Assembly: GCA_965226185.1 (NCBI GenBank)
Contig: CBDDCT010000007.1
Span: 2,604,001 to 2,668,000, forward strand
Length of the DNA stretch: 64,000 nt
Reading direction: 5' to 3'
DNA from: CBDCYS01 sp965226185
GTDB lineage: Bacteria; Acidobacteriota; Terriglobia; Bryobacterales; UBA6623
The notes beneath the pieces were generated by a model that ran no database searches, was not told where the DNA came from, and saw only the letters and a list, made by a program, of their open reading frames with translations. Within the stretch, counting starts at the first letter, position 1; each line of letters begins with the position of its first letter. Positions 43,057-52,113 of the stretch are shown in pieces. The translations under genes and the position numbers were made by a program.

Positions 43057-44289
43057 TCAGCGGACTATCCGCAGTAAAAGCTCGAGGGTTGTCTGTGCCG
43101 CTAGGGACCGGATTAGCTCGCGCTCGCCGCCAAAGTGGCGTTCCTTGACTTCGACGCCGCGTTCGCCAGCGATGCCGATGAACACGGTTCCGACGGGCGT
43201 TTGTTCGGCGCCACCGGCCGGGCCGGCAACGCCCGTGATCGATGCTCCTACCGAGGCCTTCGCTTTGCCGCGCACCGCCCGCGCCATGGCCTCGGCGGCT
43301 TCGCGGCTCACGGCCCCATGCTGTTCGATCGTGGTTTGATCGACGCCGAGCCAGCCGATTTTGGCGTCTTCCGTGTAGCTGACGAAGCCACCGGCGAAGT
43401 ATTCGGATGCTCCGGGAATCGACGTGATTCGCTGGGCCAGCAAACCGCCGGTGCAGCTCTCCGCCACGGCCAGCGTCATGCCCCGTTCACGGAAGCGGCG
43501 GCCGACCACTTCCTCCAGCGACTCGTCTTCACGCGTATAGATCTGGGGCCCCAACTCCGCCTCGACCCGGACGGCAAGCTCTTCGGCGATGGTCCGTGCC
43601 TCCTCCCGCCGCGCCGCCTTGGCCCGCAGATGGATTTGGATGTCGCCTGGAGCCGCCAGGATGGTCGTCGCCACTCGAGGTTCGGCCGAGTAAATCGGAG
43701 CGATACGCTGATCAAGGTCCGACTCGGGAATACCGCTGACTCGCATCGAGACCGTGTGGTAGTGATAGGGCGACTCGATCTTCTCTAAGCGGGGCATGCA
43801 CTGCTCGGCGAACATCGGCTCCAGTTCGCGCGGCGGGCCGGGCAGCATCATCAGGATGCCCGTGTTGTCCTCGAACCACTGGCCGGGGGCTGTTCCGCGG
43901 GCATTCGGAATAATCTCCGCTCCTTCGAGGATGTACGCCTGGCGGCGGTTTACCTCCGCCATTTTGCGCCCTCGCCGGTGGAAGCGCTCTTCAATCCAGT
44001 CGACTACTTGCTGCTGGAAAACCAGCTTGCGCCCGAGCGCGTCCGAGGCGGCATCCCGGCTCAGATCGTCAAGAGTGGGCCCCAGTCCGCCCGTCATGAT
44101 CACGACCTGGGAAGACTCGCGAGCACGCCGAATCTCCCGAGCCAGTCGCTGGCGGTCATCGCCGACGATAGTCTTGCGGACAACATCGATGCCGCGTTCG
44201 TTGAGTTTCCGGGTGAGGAAAAGTGAATTGGTGTCGACGCGCTGAGGGGTCAGCAGCTCCGAGCCCACAGCGATGATTTCCGCGGTCAC
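43057..44289 (-). CDS. cinA: CinA-like protein (competence/damage-inducible; NMN amidohydrolase type)
   Basis: A 410-residue protein with two domains. The N-terminal MoCF-like domain has AEIIAVGSELLTPQRVDTNS, VVIMTGGLGPTLDDLSRDAA and MLPGPPRELEPMF. The C-terminal CinA domain (about 250-410) has LAVAESCTGGLLAQRITSIP and SITGVAGPAGG, the deamidase site (Ser in ESCTGG). The pair of domains recycles nicotinamide nucleotides and is linked with competence in some bacteria. The gene ends where the intergenic region of 206 bases begins; the downstream NHL/TIG gene lies 7 bases upstream of its start on the same strand. Confidence 0.93.
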   Translation of the reverse strand: MTAEIIAVGSELLTPQRVDTNSLFLTRKLNERGIDVVRKTIVGDDRQRLAREIRRARESSQVVIMTGGLGPTLDDLSRDAASDALGRKLVFQQQVVDWIEERFHRRGRKMAEVNRRQAYILEGAEIIPNARGTAPGQWFEDNTGILMMLPGPPRELEPMFAEQCMPRLEKIESPYHYHTVSMRVSGIPESDLDQRIAPIYSAEPRVATTILAAPGDIQIHLRAKAARREEARTIAEELAVRVEAELGPQIYTREDESLEEVVGRRFRERGMTLAVAESCTGGLLAQRITSIPGASEYFAGGFVSYTEDAKIGWLGVDQTTIEQHGAVSREAAEAMARAVRGKAKASVGASITGVAGPAGGAEQTPVGTVFIGIAGERGVEVKERHFGGERELIRSLAAQTTLELLLRIVR

Positions 44290-44296
44290 TTTGTGC

Positions 44297-45328
44297 TTAG
44301 TTGTTCAGGAGGCTGGCCGTGTCGATCTGGAAGAGCGCGTTGGTGGTAGTGACGACCATTTCTTTGGTTGCAAGGAAGTCGAGCCCTACGATTCCAGGGC
44401 CCGAGAGCACCTGCTCGGGATCGGCATCGGGTCTGAGCCGGAAGATACCTTTGCGGCCGGCATGGGAAGCGGCGAGATAGAGATCTCCACGGGCGTCAAC
44501 AACCATCCCCTGCGGCCGTCCGAAGCCGCGATAGACGACGTCGACTTCGCCCTTTGGGTTGACACCGTAAACGCAGTCGAAACTGGAGGTGGTTGGCCCG
44601 GTTACATAAAGCGTTTGATCCGGGCCCATCGCCAGGTGGTAAGCGGAAATGGAGGGTTCCAGCGTGGCGAAAACAAAGATTTGCCGGCCGGGGCTGATCT
44701 TGAAGATGGTTCCGGTACGGTCGCCGACGTAGAGGTTCTCTTCCTCGTCGAACGCCAGCCCGGTGGCCACGCCCATTCCCTCGGCATAGACTTCGACTTG
44801 ACCGCGAGAGCTAACCGAATAGATCGTTCCGTTGTGGCGGCTCGATATCAGCAGGTCTCCGCTCCTGTTGAAAATCAATCCGGTGGGGTTGACAATATCC
44901 GAAGCAAAGGGTTTGACGTTGAAATTCAGGTCGATTTTGAACACGGAAACCGGCAGCTCTTCACCACGTGCCCCGCTCCTGGTCGTGAAGATGTTTCCAT
45001 GCACGTCGACGGCGGGGTTGGCCACCGGGTGCAGGTTCTCCGCGATCGTAATGCCAATGGCACAGGAATAGGGCCGGCTTTCGGCGGAGCCGTTGACCAG
45101 CGTAAGCGCGCCATCCGTGGCGTCTTCCGGAACTCGGATTACCAGATGACGGCTGCCGCCCACGATCAGCCGCGCATCCACCGAGCCGAACCGTGCGCGG
45201 ACGTGGTTCGTTCCGTTGTCCGAAAAGCCGGAACCACGAACTTCTACCTCTCCGCCGTGGATGGCGGCCCGGGGCGTGACGCTTTCGATCAGGGGTTGGG
45301 CCGTCGAACGGGCCTTTTTTGAACTCAT
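44297..45328 (-). CDS. TIG-domain/NHL-propeller protein
   Basis: ATG 45328 is chosen over a GTG five codons earlier. The 343-residue product starts with an IPT/TIG domain (PLIESVTPRAAIHGGEVEVR, GSGFSDNGTNHVRARFGS) to about residue 95, followed by a SMP-30/NHL-like six-bladed propeller (NPTGLIFNRSGDLLISSRHN, GVATGLAFDEEENLYVGD, GRPQGMVVDARGDLYLAA). No classical signal peptide is seen. It lies between pgpA and cinA on the same strand; its ligand is unknown. Confidence 0.8.
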   Translation of the reverse strand: MSSKKARSTAQPLIESVTPRAAIHGGEVEVRGSGFSDNGTNHVRARFGSVDARLIVGGSRHLVIRVPEDATDGALTLVNGSAESRPYSCAIGITIAENLHPVANPAVDVHGNIFTTRSGARGEELPVSVFKIDLNFNVKPFASDIVNPTGLIFNRSGDLLISSRHNGTIYSVSSRGQVEVYAEGMGVATGLAFDEEENLYVGDRTGTIFKISPGRQIFVFATLEPSISAYHLAMGPDQTLYVTGPTTSSFDCVYGVNPKGEVDVVYRGFGRPQGMVVDARGDLYLAASHAGRKGIFRLRPDADPEQVLSGPGIVGLDFLATKEMVVTTTNALFQIDTASLLNN

Positions 45329-45380
45329 CCTGCTTCCGGGCACTGCACGGGCGGAGGGTTAAGAAGCTTTCTTGTTCCGC

Positions 45381-45851
45381 CTAGGACTCAAAAACCCACC
45401 GCAGAACCACAAGAATAATCATACCGTACAACCCCGCTCCAACGTCGTCCGCAACGACTCCGGCTCCCCCGGGGAGCCGTTCCAGTCTTCGGATCGGAAA
45501 AGGCTTAAGGACGTCGAAAAGGCGAAACAAAATGAAGGCGGCCAGCCAGTGGAGCCAGTTACCCGGGTCCGCGGCGGAAAGTGCGATCCACTGACCGACA
45601 ACTTCGTCCACGACGACCTGCGGCGGATCTTCGCGAGAGAAGTGATTCGCCGCGATCTCAGACGCCCAGCCAGCGGGCCACAACAGAGCGGCAGCGAGGG
45701 CTCCCAGCCACGGAGGAGAAAACCCGGCTTCCTGCACCAAGCCGTAGCCGATGAGAACAGCCGCAACCGAGCCGACCGTGCCCGGAGCCAGGGGAAAATA
45801 GCCGCATCCGCCCCAGGTGGCCAGCACGAGGCCGGCGCGTCTAGCCCGCAT
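45381..45851 (-). CDS. pgpA: Phosphatidylglycerophosphatase A
   Basis: A 156-residue membrane protein with the PgpA pattern: LATWGGCGYFPLAPGTVGSV, VVVDEVVGQWIAL with metal-binding acidic residues, and FRLFDVLKPFPIRRLERLPG followed by GVVADDVGAGLYG. It removes phosphate from phosphatidylglycerophosphate in phospholipid synthesis. The ATG 45851 lies inside the left end of a repeat-A element (ATGCGGGCTAG is the end of the repeat), so the element appears to have supplied the start codon and upstream region. Confidence 0.92.
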   Translation of the reverse strand: MRARRAGLVLATWGGCGYFPLAPGTVGSVAAVLIGYGLVQEAGFSPPWLGALAAALLWPAGWASEIAANHFSREDPPQVVVDEVVGQWIALSAADPGNWLHWLAAFILFRLFDVLKPFPIRRLERLPGGAGVVADDVGAGLYGMIILVVLRWVFES

Positions 45852-46030
45852 TTCTCACCAGTCTGATGGTCGAAGCGGACGACAGGCCCGCCATGACTTC
45901 ATTACGCTTGCTAGCCGTAGGGTCCAAGTGCGCCTCTTTGATTTGAGTGAAGAGCGCCGAGCGGCGCCTGCCTCGTACTGACGCGCCTCTCATCCGCTTC
46001 GCCTCGCCGCCTGGCAAGAAATGCAGGCTA
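45842..46030 (+). repeat. Repeat family A, full copy 2, between yacG and pgpA
   Basis: A 189 bp unit with ends TAGCCCGCATTTCTCACCA and TGGCAAGAAATGCAGGCTA (one internal mismatch set). Interior blocks match copy 1 at 40058. Its left end contains the pgpA start codon and its right end the TAG stop of the YacG-like gene. Confidence 0.85.
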
Positions 46031-46231
46031 GCTACCATTCGACGATTCCGCTGGATAGCCGGTATCGAGCTTCTCGTCCGCCTCGGTCAGGGGGGAATGG
46101 GCAACATATTTTCCTGAAGCCCAGTTTCCCAAATCGATGGTCTTGCAGCGGGCGCCGCAGAACGGGTAGTCCTCACCCGATGGATGCACGGGCTTATGGC
46201 AGATGGGACATTCTTTGATGTGATTCGTCAT
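46028..46231 (-). CDS. yacG: YacG-like zinc-finger protein
   Basis: A 67-residue protein from ATG 46231. It shows the YacG pattern C-P-x-C ... F-C-x2-R-C: ECPICHKPVHPSGEDYPFCG and ARCKTIDLGNWASGKYVA. YacG binds zinc and inhibits DNA gyrase in Escherichia coli. The stop codon TAG lies in the right end of the repeat-A element, so the C-terminal residues may have been altered by its insertion. Confidence 0.85.
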   Translation of the reverse strand: MTNHIKECPICHKPVHPSGEDYPFCGARCKTIDLGNWASGKYVAHSPLTEADEKLDTGYPAESSNGS

Positions 46232-46308
46232 TTGGGTATGTTGGCCAAAGAAGGTTGAACCTCGACTTTGGCCACTGCGAGGTTTCACTTCACAGGCACT
46301 CAACGCGA

Positions 46309-47706
46309 CTATTGCAGTATAGGGAGCGCGGCTGTCTGGCTGCCGGCCGCTGCTAACAGATTGACCGGGTTTCGGGGGCGGATCGATTCCAAGCACCCGA
46401 AAAGATCGTAGTCGCTCGCGCGCGTGATGCGAATTTCTCCAAAGTCTCCTGGTTGCGGCGTTCCATCGGCGAAGTCGACAATATACGTTTTCCCGTCGAT
46501 GTCCTCGGCTTGAGTCGCCAGCCGGCCTTCCCAAAGCAATTCCGTTTCCTTGGAGGGGCCCACGATCAAGATGGGGAAGCGTTTGCCGACGAGGGCTTGA
46601 TTTTGCTTTCGGGAAATTTTACGCTGCAACGCCATCAGCCGCCGCTTGCGGTTGTAGATCGTGCGGCGATCCACCTTGCCGTCGAGATGATAGCTTTCGC
46701 TTGTCTCGTCGTCGGAGTAGCTGAATACGCCGACGCGGTCAAACTGAGCGGCCTCGACGAATTGGCACAGCTCTTCGAAGTCCTTGCCGGTTTCTCCGGG
46801 GAATCCAACGATGAAACTCGTGCGAATGGCGACTCCCGGAACGGTTTTTCGAATTCTCCCGATTAACTCGAGGAAAATGTCGCCCGACGCCCCGCGTTTC
46901 ATGCGCTTGAGCACGCGCGGGCTGGCATGCTGCAACGGGATGTCGATGTAGTTGCACAACGGCTCGTGGGCGGCCATCGTGTCGAGAAGCTTCTGGGTTA
47001 CCCGATTCGGATAGACGTATAGAAAGCGGATCCAGCCGGCGCCGTCGATCCGCGCCAGCCCGCCGAGCAGTGTCGCCAAGCCGTCTTCGATGCCGAGATC
47101 GTCGCCGTAGGCGGTGGTGTCCTGGCCGATCAGATTGATTTCCCCCACGCCTTGCCCGAACAGTTGAGTGGCCTCGCGGATGACGCTTTCGAATCGCCGG
47201 CTGCGAAACCGCCCCCGGAACTTCGGGATGATGCAAAAGCTGCAGGGGTGGTCGCAGCCTTCGTTGATCTTGATGTAGGCCATGTGCCGGGGGGTCGCCA
47301 AGCGCCGTGGCGTGAGATCGTGGTAGAGGTAGGGCTCAACGGCCGGCAGGGCGGTATCGTAGACACCCTCGCAGTGGGAGACGATGTGGTCCAGCTCGTT
47401 CGTTCCCAGAACGGCGTCGACCTCGGGGATTTGCTCGCGGATCTCGTTCCGGTGGCGCTCGACCAGACAGCCGGCCACGACCAAGCGGCGGGCGGCGCCG
47501 AACTTCTTATACTCCGCCATCTCGAGGATGGTATCGATCGATTCCTTCTTGGCCGGGTCGATAAAGCTGCAGGTGTTCACGACCAGCGCTTCCGCGTTGT
47601 CGGGGCGGTTCGTCAGCTCGTGCCCCCGAGCTTCGAGTAGGCCCATCATGACCTCGCTGTCCACGAGATTCTTGGGACAGCCCAAGCTGATAAAACCGAT
47701 TTTCAT
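46309..47706 (-). CDS. rimO: Ribosomal protein S12 methylthiotransferase RimO
   Basis: A 465-residue radical-SAM enzyme; ATG 47706 is used because it begins with KIGFISLGCPKNLVDSEVMM, the RimO N-terminal end. N-terminal UPF0004 cysteines appear in LGCPKN, VVNTCSFID and VAGCLVE; the SAM cluster motif is CDHPCSFC. A TRAM domain ends the protein. It adds a methylthio group to an Asp of ribosomal protein S12. It lies downstream of the transglutaminase gene with 28 bases between. Confidence 0.95.
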   Translation of the reverse strand: MKIGFISLGCPKNLVDSEVMMGLLEARGHELTNRPDNAEALVVNTCSFIDPAKKESIDTILEMAEYKKFGAARRLVVAGCLVERHRNEIREQIPEVDAVLGTNELDHIVSHCEGVYDTALPAVEPYLYHDLTPRRLATPRHMAYIKINEGCDHPCSFCIIPKFRGRFRSRRFESVIREATQLFGQGVGEINLIGQDTTAYGDDLGIEDGLATLLGGLARIDGAGWIRFLYVYPNRVTQKLLDTMAAHEPLCNYIDIPLQHASPRVLKRMKRGASGDIFLELIGRIRKTVPGVAIRTSFIVGFPGETGKDFEELCQFVEAAQFDRVGVFSYSDDETSESYHLDGKVDRRTIYNRKRRLMALQRKISRKQNQALVGKRFPILIVGPSKETELLWEGRLATQAEDIDGKTYIVDFADGTPQPGDFGEIRITRASDYDLFGCLESIRPRNPVNLLAAAGSQTAALPILQ

Positions 47707-47734
47707 GGGTATCCCGGCGGTGGGAAGTCTCATT

Positions 47735-49894
47735 CTAGCGGCTGCGGCCGAGCGCTTGCACGAGTTGCGGCAGCCGTTGCCCAGCCGCGCGGTCATGTCC
47801 GAAGCGAGCGCGGTTATAGGCTTTCGTCACTTGCTGGACGAGCCCCCGGAGCTGCGGCTCCTGAACGGACTCGGCAAACTCGTCGGCGGTTTGGGTTGAA
47901 CGCCGAACGAAGCCGCGGCGTTCCAGAATCCGCAGCGCTTGGTGATAGAAATACGTTGAATCGGAAAGGCGTCCATGGCCGGTCTCGACTCGGCGGCGGC
48001 GGTAAACTTTAGCCAGCCACGGCGCCAGCCGGGGTAGACCGAAGCCCAGCGCCACGATGGCGGCGAGGAGTCCGGCCAAGACCAGCCACCCGCTCTGCCG
48101 CTGCGCTCCCGGCTGCTCGAATGCACTCGCCGCGGCGCCCCACATGCGCGCCGCCCACTGCTGTCCGGCCTGGATCGAGGAGAATATTTTCGCCGCCGCC
48201 AGTTGTGAACGGCCCTGCATGTCCATGGCGAGAGATAGCTGCCGATTCCGATCGTAATCGAGCACCCAAGTTCCCCAGGAAGAATCGAGGACGTCCCAAT
48301 ACATCCAAAACTGCATCGCCCAAAACCCCATGCCGGCATAAGGGCTCGGCGGCGTGGGATCGAAGCTCAGCCAGCCGTGCCCGGGAATGTAAGCCTCCAC
48401 CCAGCTATGCGCGTCGCTGGAGCGGATCACCTGCTCGCCCGACAGCGGATTGTAGATGCCTCCCAAGAATCCGTTCACGAGCCGTGCCGGGATCCCGAGC
48501 GTGCGCAGCATAACGGTCATGGCGGAGGCGAAATACTCGCAATGGCCTTCACGACGCTCGAACAGGAAGTGCGCGAGCGGGTCGCCCACTTTGGTATCGG
48601 GCAGATTCAAGGTGTACCCGAACTGCCGCCGCAAATGCTGCTCGATCAGGCCGGCTTGGCGAAGCGGCGATCGCGCGCCGCCGCTGATTTGCCGGGCGAG
48701 GGTTGCCACTCTCGGGTCGAGCCTTGGCAACTGAAGATATTTGCGGCGGAACTTCTGCGTGAATAGTTCGGCGACATTGGCGGCCTGTTGGGGCGGCGAG
48801 TCGGGGACCCAACTTTGGGCTTGATACCGCAGCGGCTGGTAGCGCGAGCGCGGCGCTTGATAGGAATCGGTATCGGTTACGCGCAGCCGCCGGAAAGGGC
48901 CGCTGATCTGCTCGGGCTGGCCCGCGAGAAACAGCGCGGAGACCGCCATGGGTTCGAGCGTGACATGGTAGCGGATGCGGCGGCCGCGTTCGTTTCGGCG
49001 AGAGGGGACTCGCAAAAGGTACTGGCCCTTGTTTGGTTCGACGATTTTATCTTGGGGCGAGGGGTTCGACCAGCGCGTTCCGCTGAAATGTCGAAGCGCC
49101 AACCCGCGCCACTTGAGTTTTTCCAGGGTGGCGCCGGAAGATTCCTTGATGCGCATGACGGGGGTGTGGTCCAACTGCACCGATCCGATGTTCCCCAGAT
49201 TTACTTCGTCGGAGAAACCAACCGCGTAGTTGCCGCGAAGGGGTGAAACAGAACTCGAACCCAGGGTTCGCGGGATAACCAGGAACAACGCAAAACTCAG
49301 CACCAAAATCCCGCCCGAGAGGGCCATGCTGAGAGTTGCCAGCCGAACCCAAAGAAGCTTTCCTCGGTCTCGGTTGGCGTCCTCGACGATCACGGCCGCC
49401 GATTGGCAGCCACGCCGAATTTCAAACGCCGTGTACGTCAGGATCGAGAAAATCAGGAACAGCAACAGGACCGCGAGATAGCTGATCCCGCCGACGAACA
49501 TCGACGCCGCCATCAGGTGCAAGAAGGCCAAAACTCCCAGGTAAAAGTAGTCGCGGCTCGTCTGGGCGGTCACCAGCCGCAGCGCGGTGAAGAAAAACAA
49601 CATCCTCACGGTCGAGATCATAAAACCCGACCGCAGAACAAAGACGTCGGCGATATAGAAAACAACGTAAAGCAGGCTCAGCGCCGTCACCAGAGCTTTG
49701 GGCAGCTCCGCGCGTCCCCAGCCAAGAATCGCCAGCCCTCGGACAATCAGCCCGATGGCCATCACGGTGGCTGAAAGGGAATCGAGTTCCCCGCCCAGGA
49801 GAATGGCGAGGTAGCCGTTGGCGAGCAGCAGCCACAGCCCGATCTGGAACGCCAGATCAACGCGCCGCGCCGTCGTGGAATCGCCGCCAGCCAT
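47735..49894 (-). CDS. Transglutaminase-like membrane protein (TgpA/DUF3488 type)
   Basis: A 719-residue protein. The N-terminal ~210 residues include about six transmembrane helices (LAFQIGLWLLLANGYLAIL, YLGVLAFLHLMAASMFVGG). The periplasmic transglutaminase-like core has the triad Cys in REGHCEYFASAM, His in SDAHSWVEAYIPG and Asp in LSFDPTPPS. A further transmembrane helix at LAGLLAAIVALGFGLP is followed by a C-terminal DUF4129-like domain (YHQALRILERRGF, QTADEFAESV). Members take part in envelope processes; in Pseudomonas TgpA is essential. An operon partner (moxR ATPase, DUF58) is not in the window. Confidence 0.9.
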   Translation of the reverse strand: MAGGDSTTARRVDLAFQIGLWLLLANGYLAILLGGELDSLSATVMAIGLIVRGLAILGWGRAELPKALVTALSLLYVVFYIADVFVLRSGFMISTVRMLFFFTALRLVTAQTSRDYFYLGVLAFLHLMAASMFVGGISYLAVLLLFLIFSILTYTAFEIRRGCQSAAVIVEDANRDRGKLLWVRLATLSMALSGGILVLSFALFLVIPRTLGSSSVSPLRGNYAVGFSDEVNLGNIGSVQLDHTPVMRIKESSGATLEKLKWRGLALRHFSGTRWSNPSPQDKIVEPNKGQYLLRVPSRRNERGRRIRYHVTLEPMAVSALFLAGQPEQISGPFRRLRVTDTDSYQAPRSRYQPLRYQAQSWVPDSPPQQAANVAELFTQKFRRKYLQLPRLDPRVATLARQISGGARSPLRQAGLIEQHLRRQFGYTLNLPDTKVGDPLAHFLFERREGHCEYFASAMTVMLRTLGIPARLVNGFLGGIYNPLSGEQVIRSSDAHSWVEAYIPGHGWLSFDPTPPSPYAGMGFWAMQFWMYWDVLDSSWGTWVLDYDRNRQLSLAMDMQGRSQLAAAKIFSSIQAGQQWAARMWGAAASAFEQPGAQRQSGWLVLAGLLAAIVALGFGLPRLAPWLAKVYRRRRVETGHGRLSDSTYFYHQALRILERRGFVRRSTQTADEFAESVQEPQLRGLVQQVTKAYNRARFGHDRAAGQRLPQLVQALGRSR

Positions 49895-50157
49895 GACTTG
49901 ATTGTACCCAGACGAAAGTCATCGAGGAACGATCCGTCCTCCACTCGCGATGGGGAAAGCAGCGGGTTTCGGAATTTCGTCCGCGCCTTTACCGGCCCGC
50001 CTTCGCGGGACGAATTTTATATAGCTCGCAATATTCGCTGAACTTCTCGGCGGCAACCTTTCGTAGTTACAAACGAAGCACGCAACAGCGTTGCTCGAAT
50101 GGCATTACTCGATCAAAGGGGCGCTCGCGGGCGTCCCGCAAACGGAGGAAAATTCTT

Positions 50158-50733
50158 ATGAGTCGAAGAGTATTGGCTGTAATCACATTGGCACTGGCAT
50201 CGACGGTGGGGGCCGCCAAGATGGAGGCGCAACAGTCCCGCCCCTGGATCCACGTGCAAGTCACCGAGCCGGGCGAGGACGGCAAGAACGTCCGCGTCAA
50301 CCTGCCGCTCGCTTTGGCCGAGGTGGCGCTCAGCCTTGTTTCCGACGAGGCCATCAGCAAGGGTCAAATCAAGCTCGATAAGCACGACGTTTCCGTCGAG
50401 GACTTGCGCCGCCTATGGAACGAGCTCAAGGCGTCGGGCGACGCCGAGTTTCTAACGGTGCGGGAAAAGGACAAGGAAGTCCGGATCGACCGCCAAGGGG
50501 ACCGCATTCGGATTCATGTAAACAAGTCCGGCGAGGGTGACAAAGACGCGGCTGACGAACAGGTTCGGATCGAAGTCCCCGTCACGCTCGTGGACGCGCT
50601 GCTTGGCGGCCAAGATGATCGTCTGGACCTGCGGGCGGCCTTGGCCGAACTCACGGAAGAAAGGGGCGATATCGTCACGGTGAGCGACGGCGAGAAGCTA
50701 GTTCGCGTTTGGATCGACGAAAGCAAGAGCTAA
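50158..50733 (+). CDS. Secreted two-fold repeat protein 1 (unknown)
   Basis: ATG 50158 with GGAGGAA eight bases upstream; 191 residues with a signal peptide (MSRRVLAVITLALASTVGAA). The mature part is an internal duplication: WIHVQVTE-VRVNLPLALAEVALSL-...-LTVREKDKEVRI, then IRIHVNKS-VRIEVPVTLVDALLGG-...-VTVSDGEKLVRVWIDE. Each half has short charged strands and a Leu/Ala-rich helix. The next gene has the same plan. No family recognised; extracytoplasmic location is predicted. Confidence 0.7.
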   Translation: MSRRVLAVITLALASTVGAAKMEAQQSRPWIHVQVTEPGEDGKNVRVNLPLALAEVALSLVSDEAISKGQIKLDKHDVSVEDLRRLWNELKASGDAEFLTVREKDKEVRIDRQGDRIRIHVNKSGEGDKDAADEQVRIEVPVTLVDALLGGQDDRLDLRAALAELTEERGDIVTVSDGEKLVRVWIDESKS

Positions 50734-50748
50734 CACGGGAGCGAAGAA

Positions 50749-51267
50749 ATGAAAACTGTTCTTGCCGTCATCGGTTGTTTGGTTCTTCTTGCCGGCGCCA
50801 CTCTCGCGGCCCTGCCTTGGGTTGTGGTGGACGTCCGGCAAGCGGAGCCGGAAGCCTTTCACATAACGGTGCCGCTGCCCCTGCCTCTGGCGCGGGCAGC
50901 TTTGCTTTTCGTGGACGAGGACGAAACCCGAGTCGAAATACCCGAGCTGGCCCGCTTCTACCCGGAAGCGGAGAAGATGGTTCGATTGCTCGCCGACGCG
51001 CCGGACGCCGAGCTCGTGAGGGTATCCAGCCGCGACGAGGAAGTGATTATCGCTAAGGCGGGCGGCCATCTAGAAATCGACGTGCAAACGCAGGACGAAG
51101 AAGTCCACGTTCGGATACCCCTCTCCCGGCTCGAGGAGTTGCTGAGTTACTACGATGGCGAAGCGTTTGAGATATCCGACTTACTCGATGTAGTCGAAGC
51201 AATTTCGCCCGGTGAACTCGTGCACGTTCGCGACCGCGATCATGAGGTGACGGTGGCAATCCGGTAG
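50749..51267 (+). CDS. Secreted two-fold repeat protein 2 (paralogue)
   Basis: A 172-residue protein starting 16 bases after the previous gene, so one operon. Signal peptide MKTVLAVIGCLVLLAGATLA. The two halves are FHITVPLPLPLARAALLFVD-...-VRVSSRDEEVIIAK and LEIDVQTQDEEVHVRIPLSR-...-LVHVRDRDHEVTVAIR. The same helix/strand order as the first protein shows common descent with large divergence. Function unknown. Confidence 0.7.
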   Translation: MKTVLAVIGCLVLLAGATLAALPWVVVDVRQAEPEAFHITVPLPLPLARAALLFVDEDETRVEIPELARFYPEAEKMVRLLADAPDAELVRVSSRDEEVIIAKAGGHLEIDVQTQDEEVHVRIPLSRLEELLSYYDGEAFEISDLLDVVEAISPGELVHVRDRDHEVTVAIR

Positions 51268-51336
51268 CCGGCCCGCGTGATCGTGTCCCTACGCGCGGCG
51301 AGCCCCAGGCACGCCCCGGCCCGGCCGAGGGGTCCT

Positions 51337-52110
51337 TCAACCCGCCTGGCGCAAGCCGTCAATCGAGGCCTTCAACGCCGCGCTATAAACACCGAAATCA
51401 GCGCTATAGGAGATCAGGTTGTAACCGAGAGCCATCCACTCTCTGGCCTGCTCCAAGTTGCCTGGCTGGATGCCCGCCGCCTTGCCGTGACGCCGGGCGG
51501 CATCGGCGACCTTTTGGAGGGCTTCGATAAATCGCGGGTTGTCGAATTGCCCCACGATCCCCATCGACTGCGTCAAATCAAAATGGCCGACCCACAGCGC
51601 ATCGACCCCCGGCATCGACGCGATGGCATCGATGTTCTCCAGCGCCTTGGTGCTTTCAATCTGACACAGGAACAGGTTGTCGCGGTTCGCCTCGGTCATG
51701 TACTCCACGGGGTCGGGACGCACGTAGTCGTTGTGCGCGCAACCGAGGCCCAAGCCACGGTCCCCGTCGGGAGCGTACCGCAAGGCCGTGATGACCTTCC
51801 CTGCCTGCTCGGGTGTACGAACGTTCGGGATCATCACGCCCGCGGCGCCAGCGTCCATCACACGGGCAATGAAGTGATATTCGGTTGCCGGCACGCGAAC
51901 GATGGGAGCAATCGGCGTCGCTTTGAACCACGCCAGCAAGTCCGCGACCTTGCCGACACCCAACCCGCCGTGCTCCATGTCGAGCAAGACGAAATCCAGC
52001 CCGGCCGACTCGGCGATCTTCGAGATGCCGCGCGTTCCGAACTCCATGATCATGTGTCCCAGAGGCGTCTTCCCCTCGGCCAAGAGCTGTCGAATGCGGT
52101 TGGGTTTCAT
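51337..52110 (-). CDS. HpcH/HpaI-type aldolase
   Basis: A 257-residue class II pyruvate aldolase-like protein. LGHMIMEFGTRGISKIAESA, DFVLLDMEHGGLG, PIVRVPATEYHFIARVMDAG, LCQIESTKALEN with the metal-ligand Glu and VGHFDLTQSMG with Asp are seen. It cleaves 4-hydroxy-2-oxo acids or similar compounds to pyruvate and an aldehyde. The gene follows a hydroxyacid dehydrogenase with three bases between, an arrangement fitting hydroxyacid catabolism. Confidence 0.88.
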   Translation of the reverse strand: MKPNRIRQLLAEGKTPLGHMIMEFGTRGISKIAESAGLDFVLLDMEHGGLGVGKVADLLAWFKATPIAPIVRVPATEYHFIARVMDAGAAGVMIPNVRTPEQAGKVITALRYAPDGDRGLGLGCAHNDYVRPDPVEYMTEANRDNLFLCQIESTKALENIDAIASMPGVDALWVGHFDLTQSMGIVGQFDNPRFIEALQKVADAARRHGKAAGIQPGNLEQAREWMALGYNLISYSADFGVYSAALKASIDGLRQAG

Positions 52111-52113
52111 GAC

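Noticed and set aside
44273..45322. Plus-strand frame opposite the TIG/NHL gene
   Set aside because: High-GC shadow frame without motifs; the minus-strand propeller repeats are clear.
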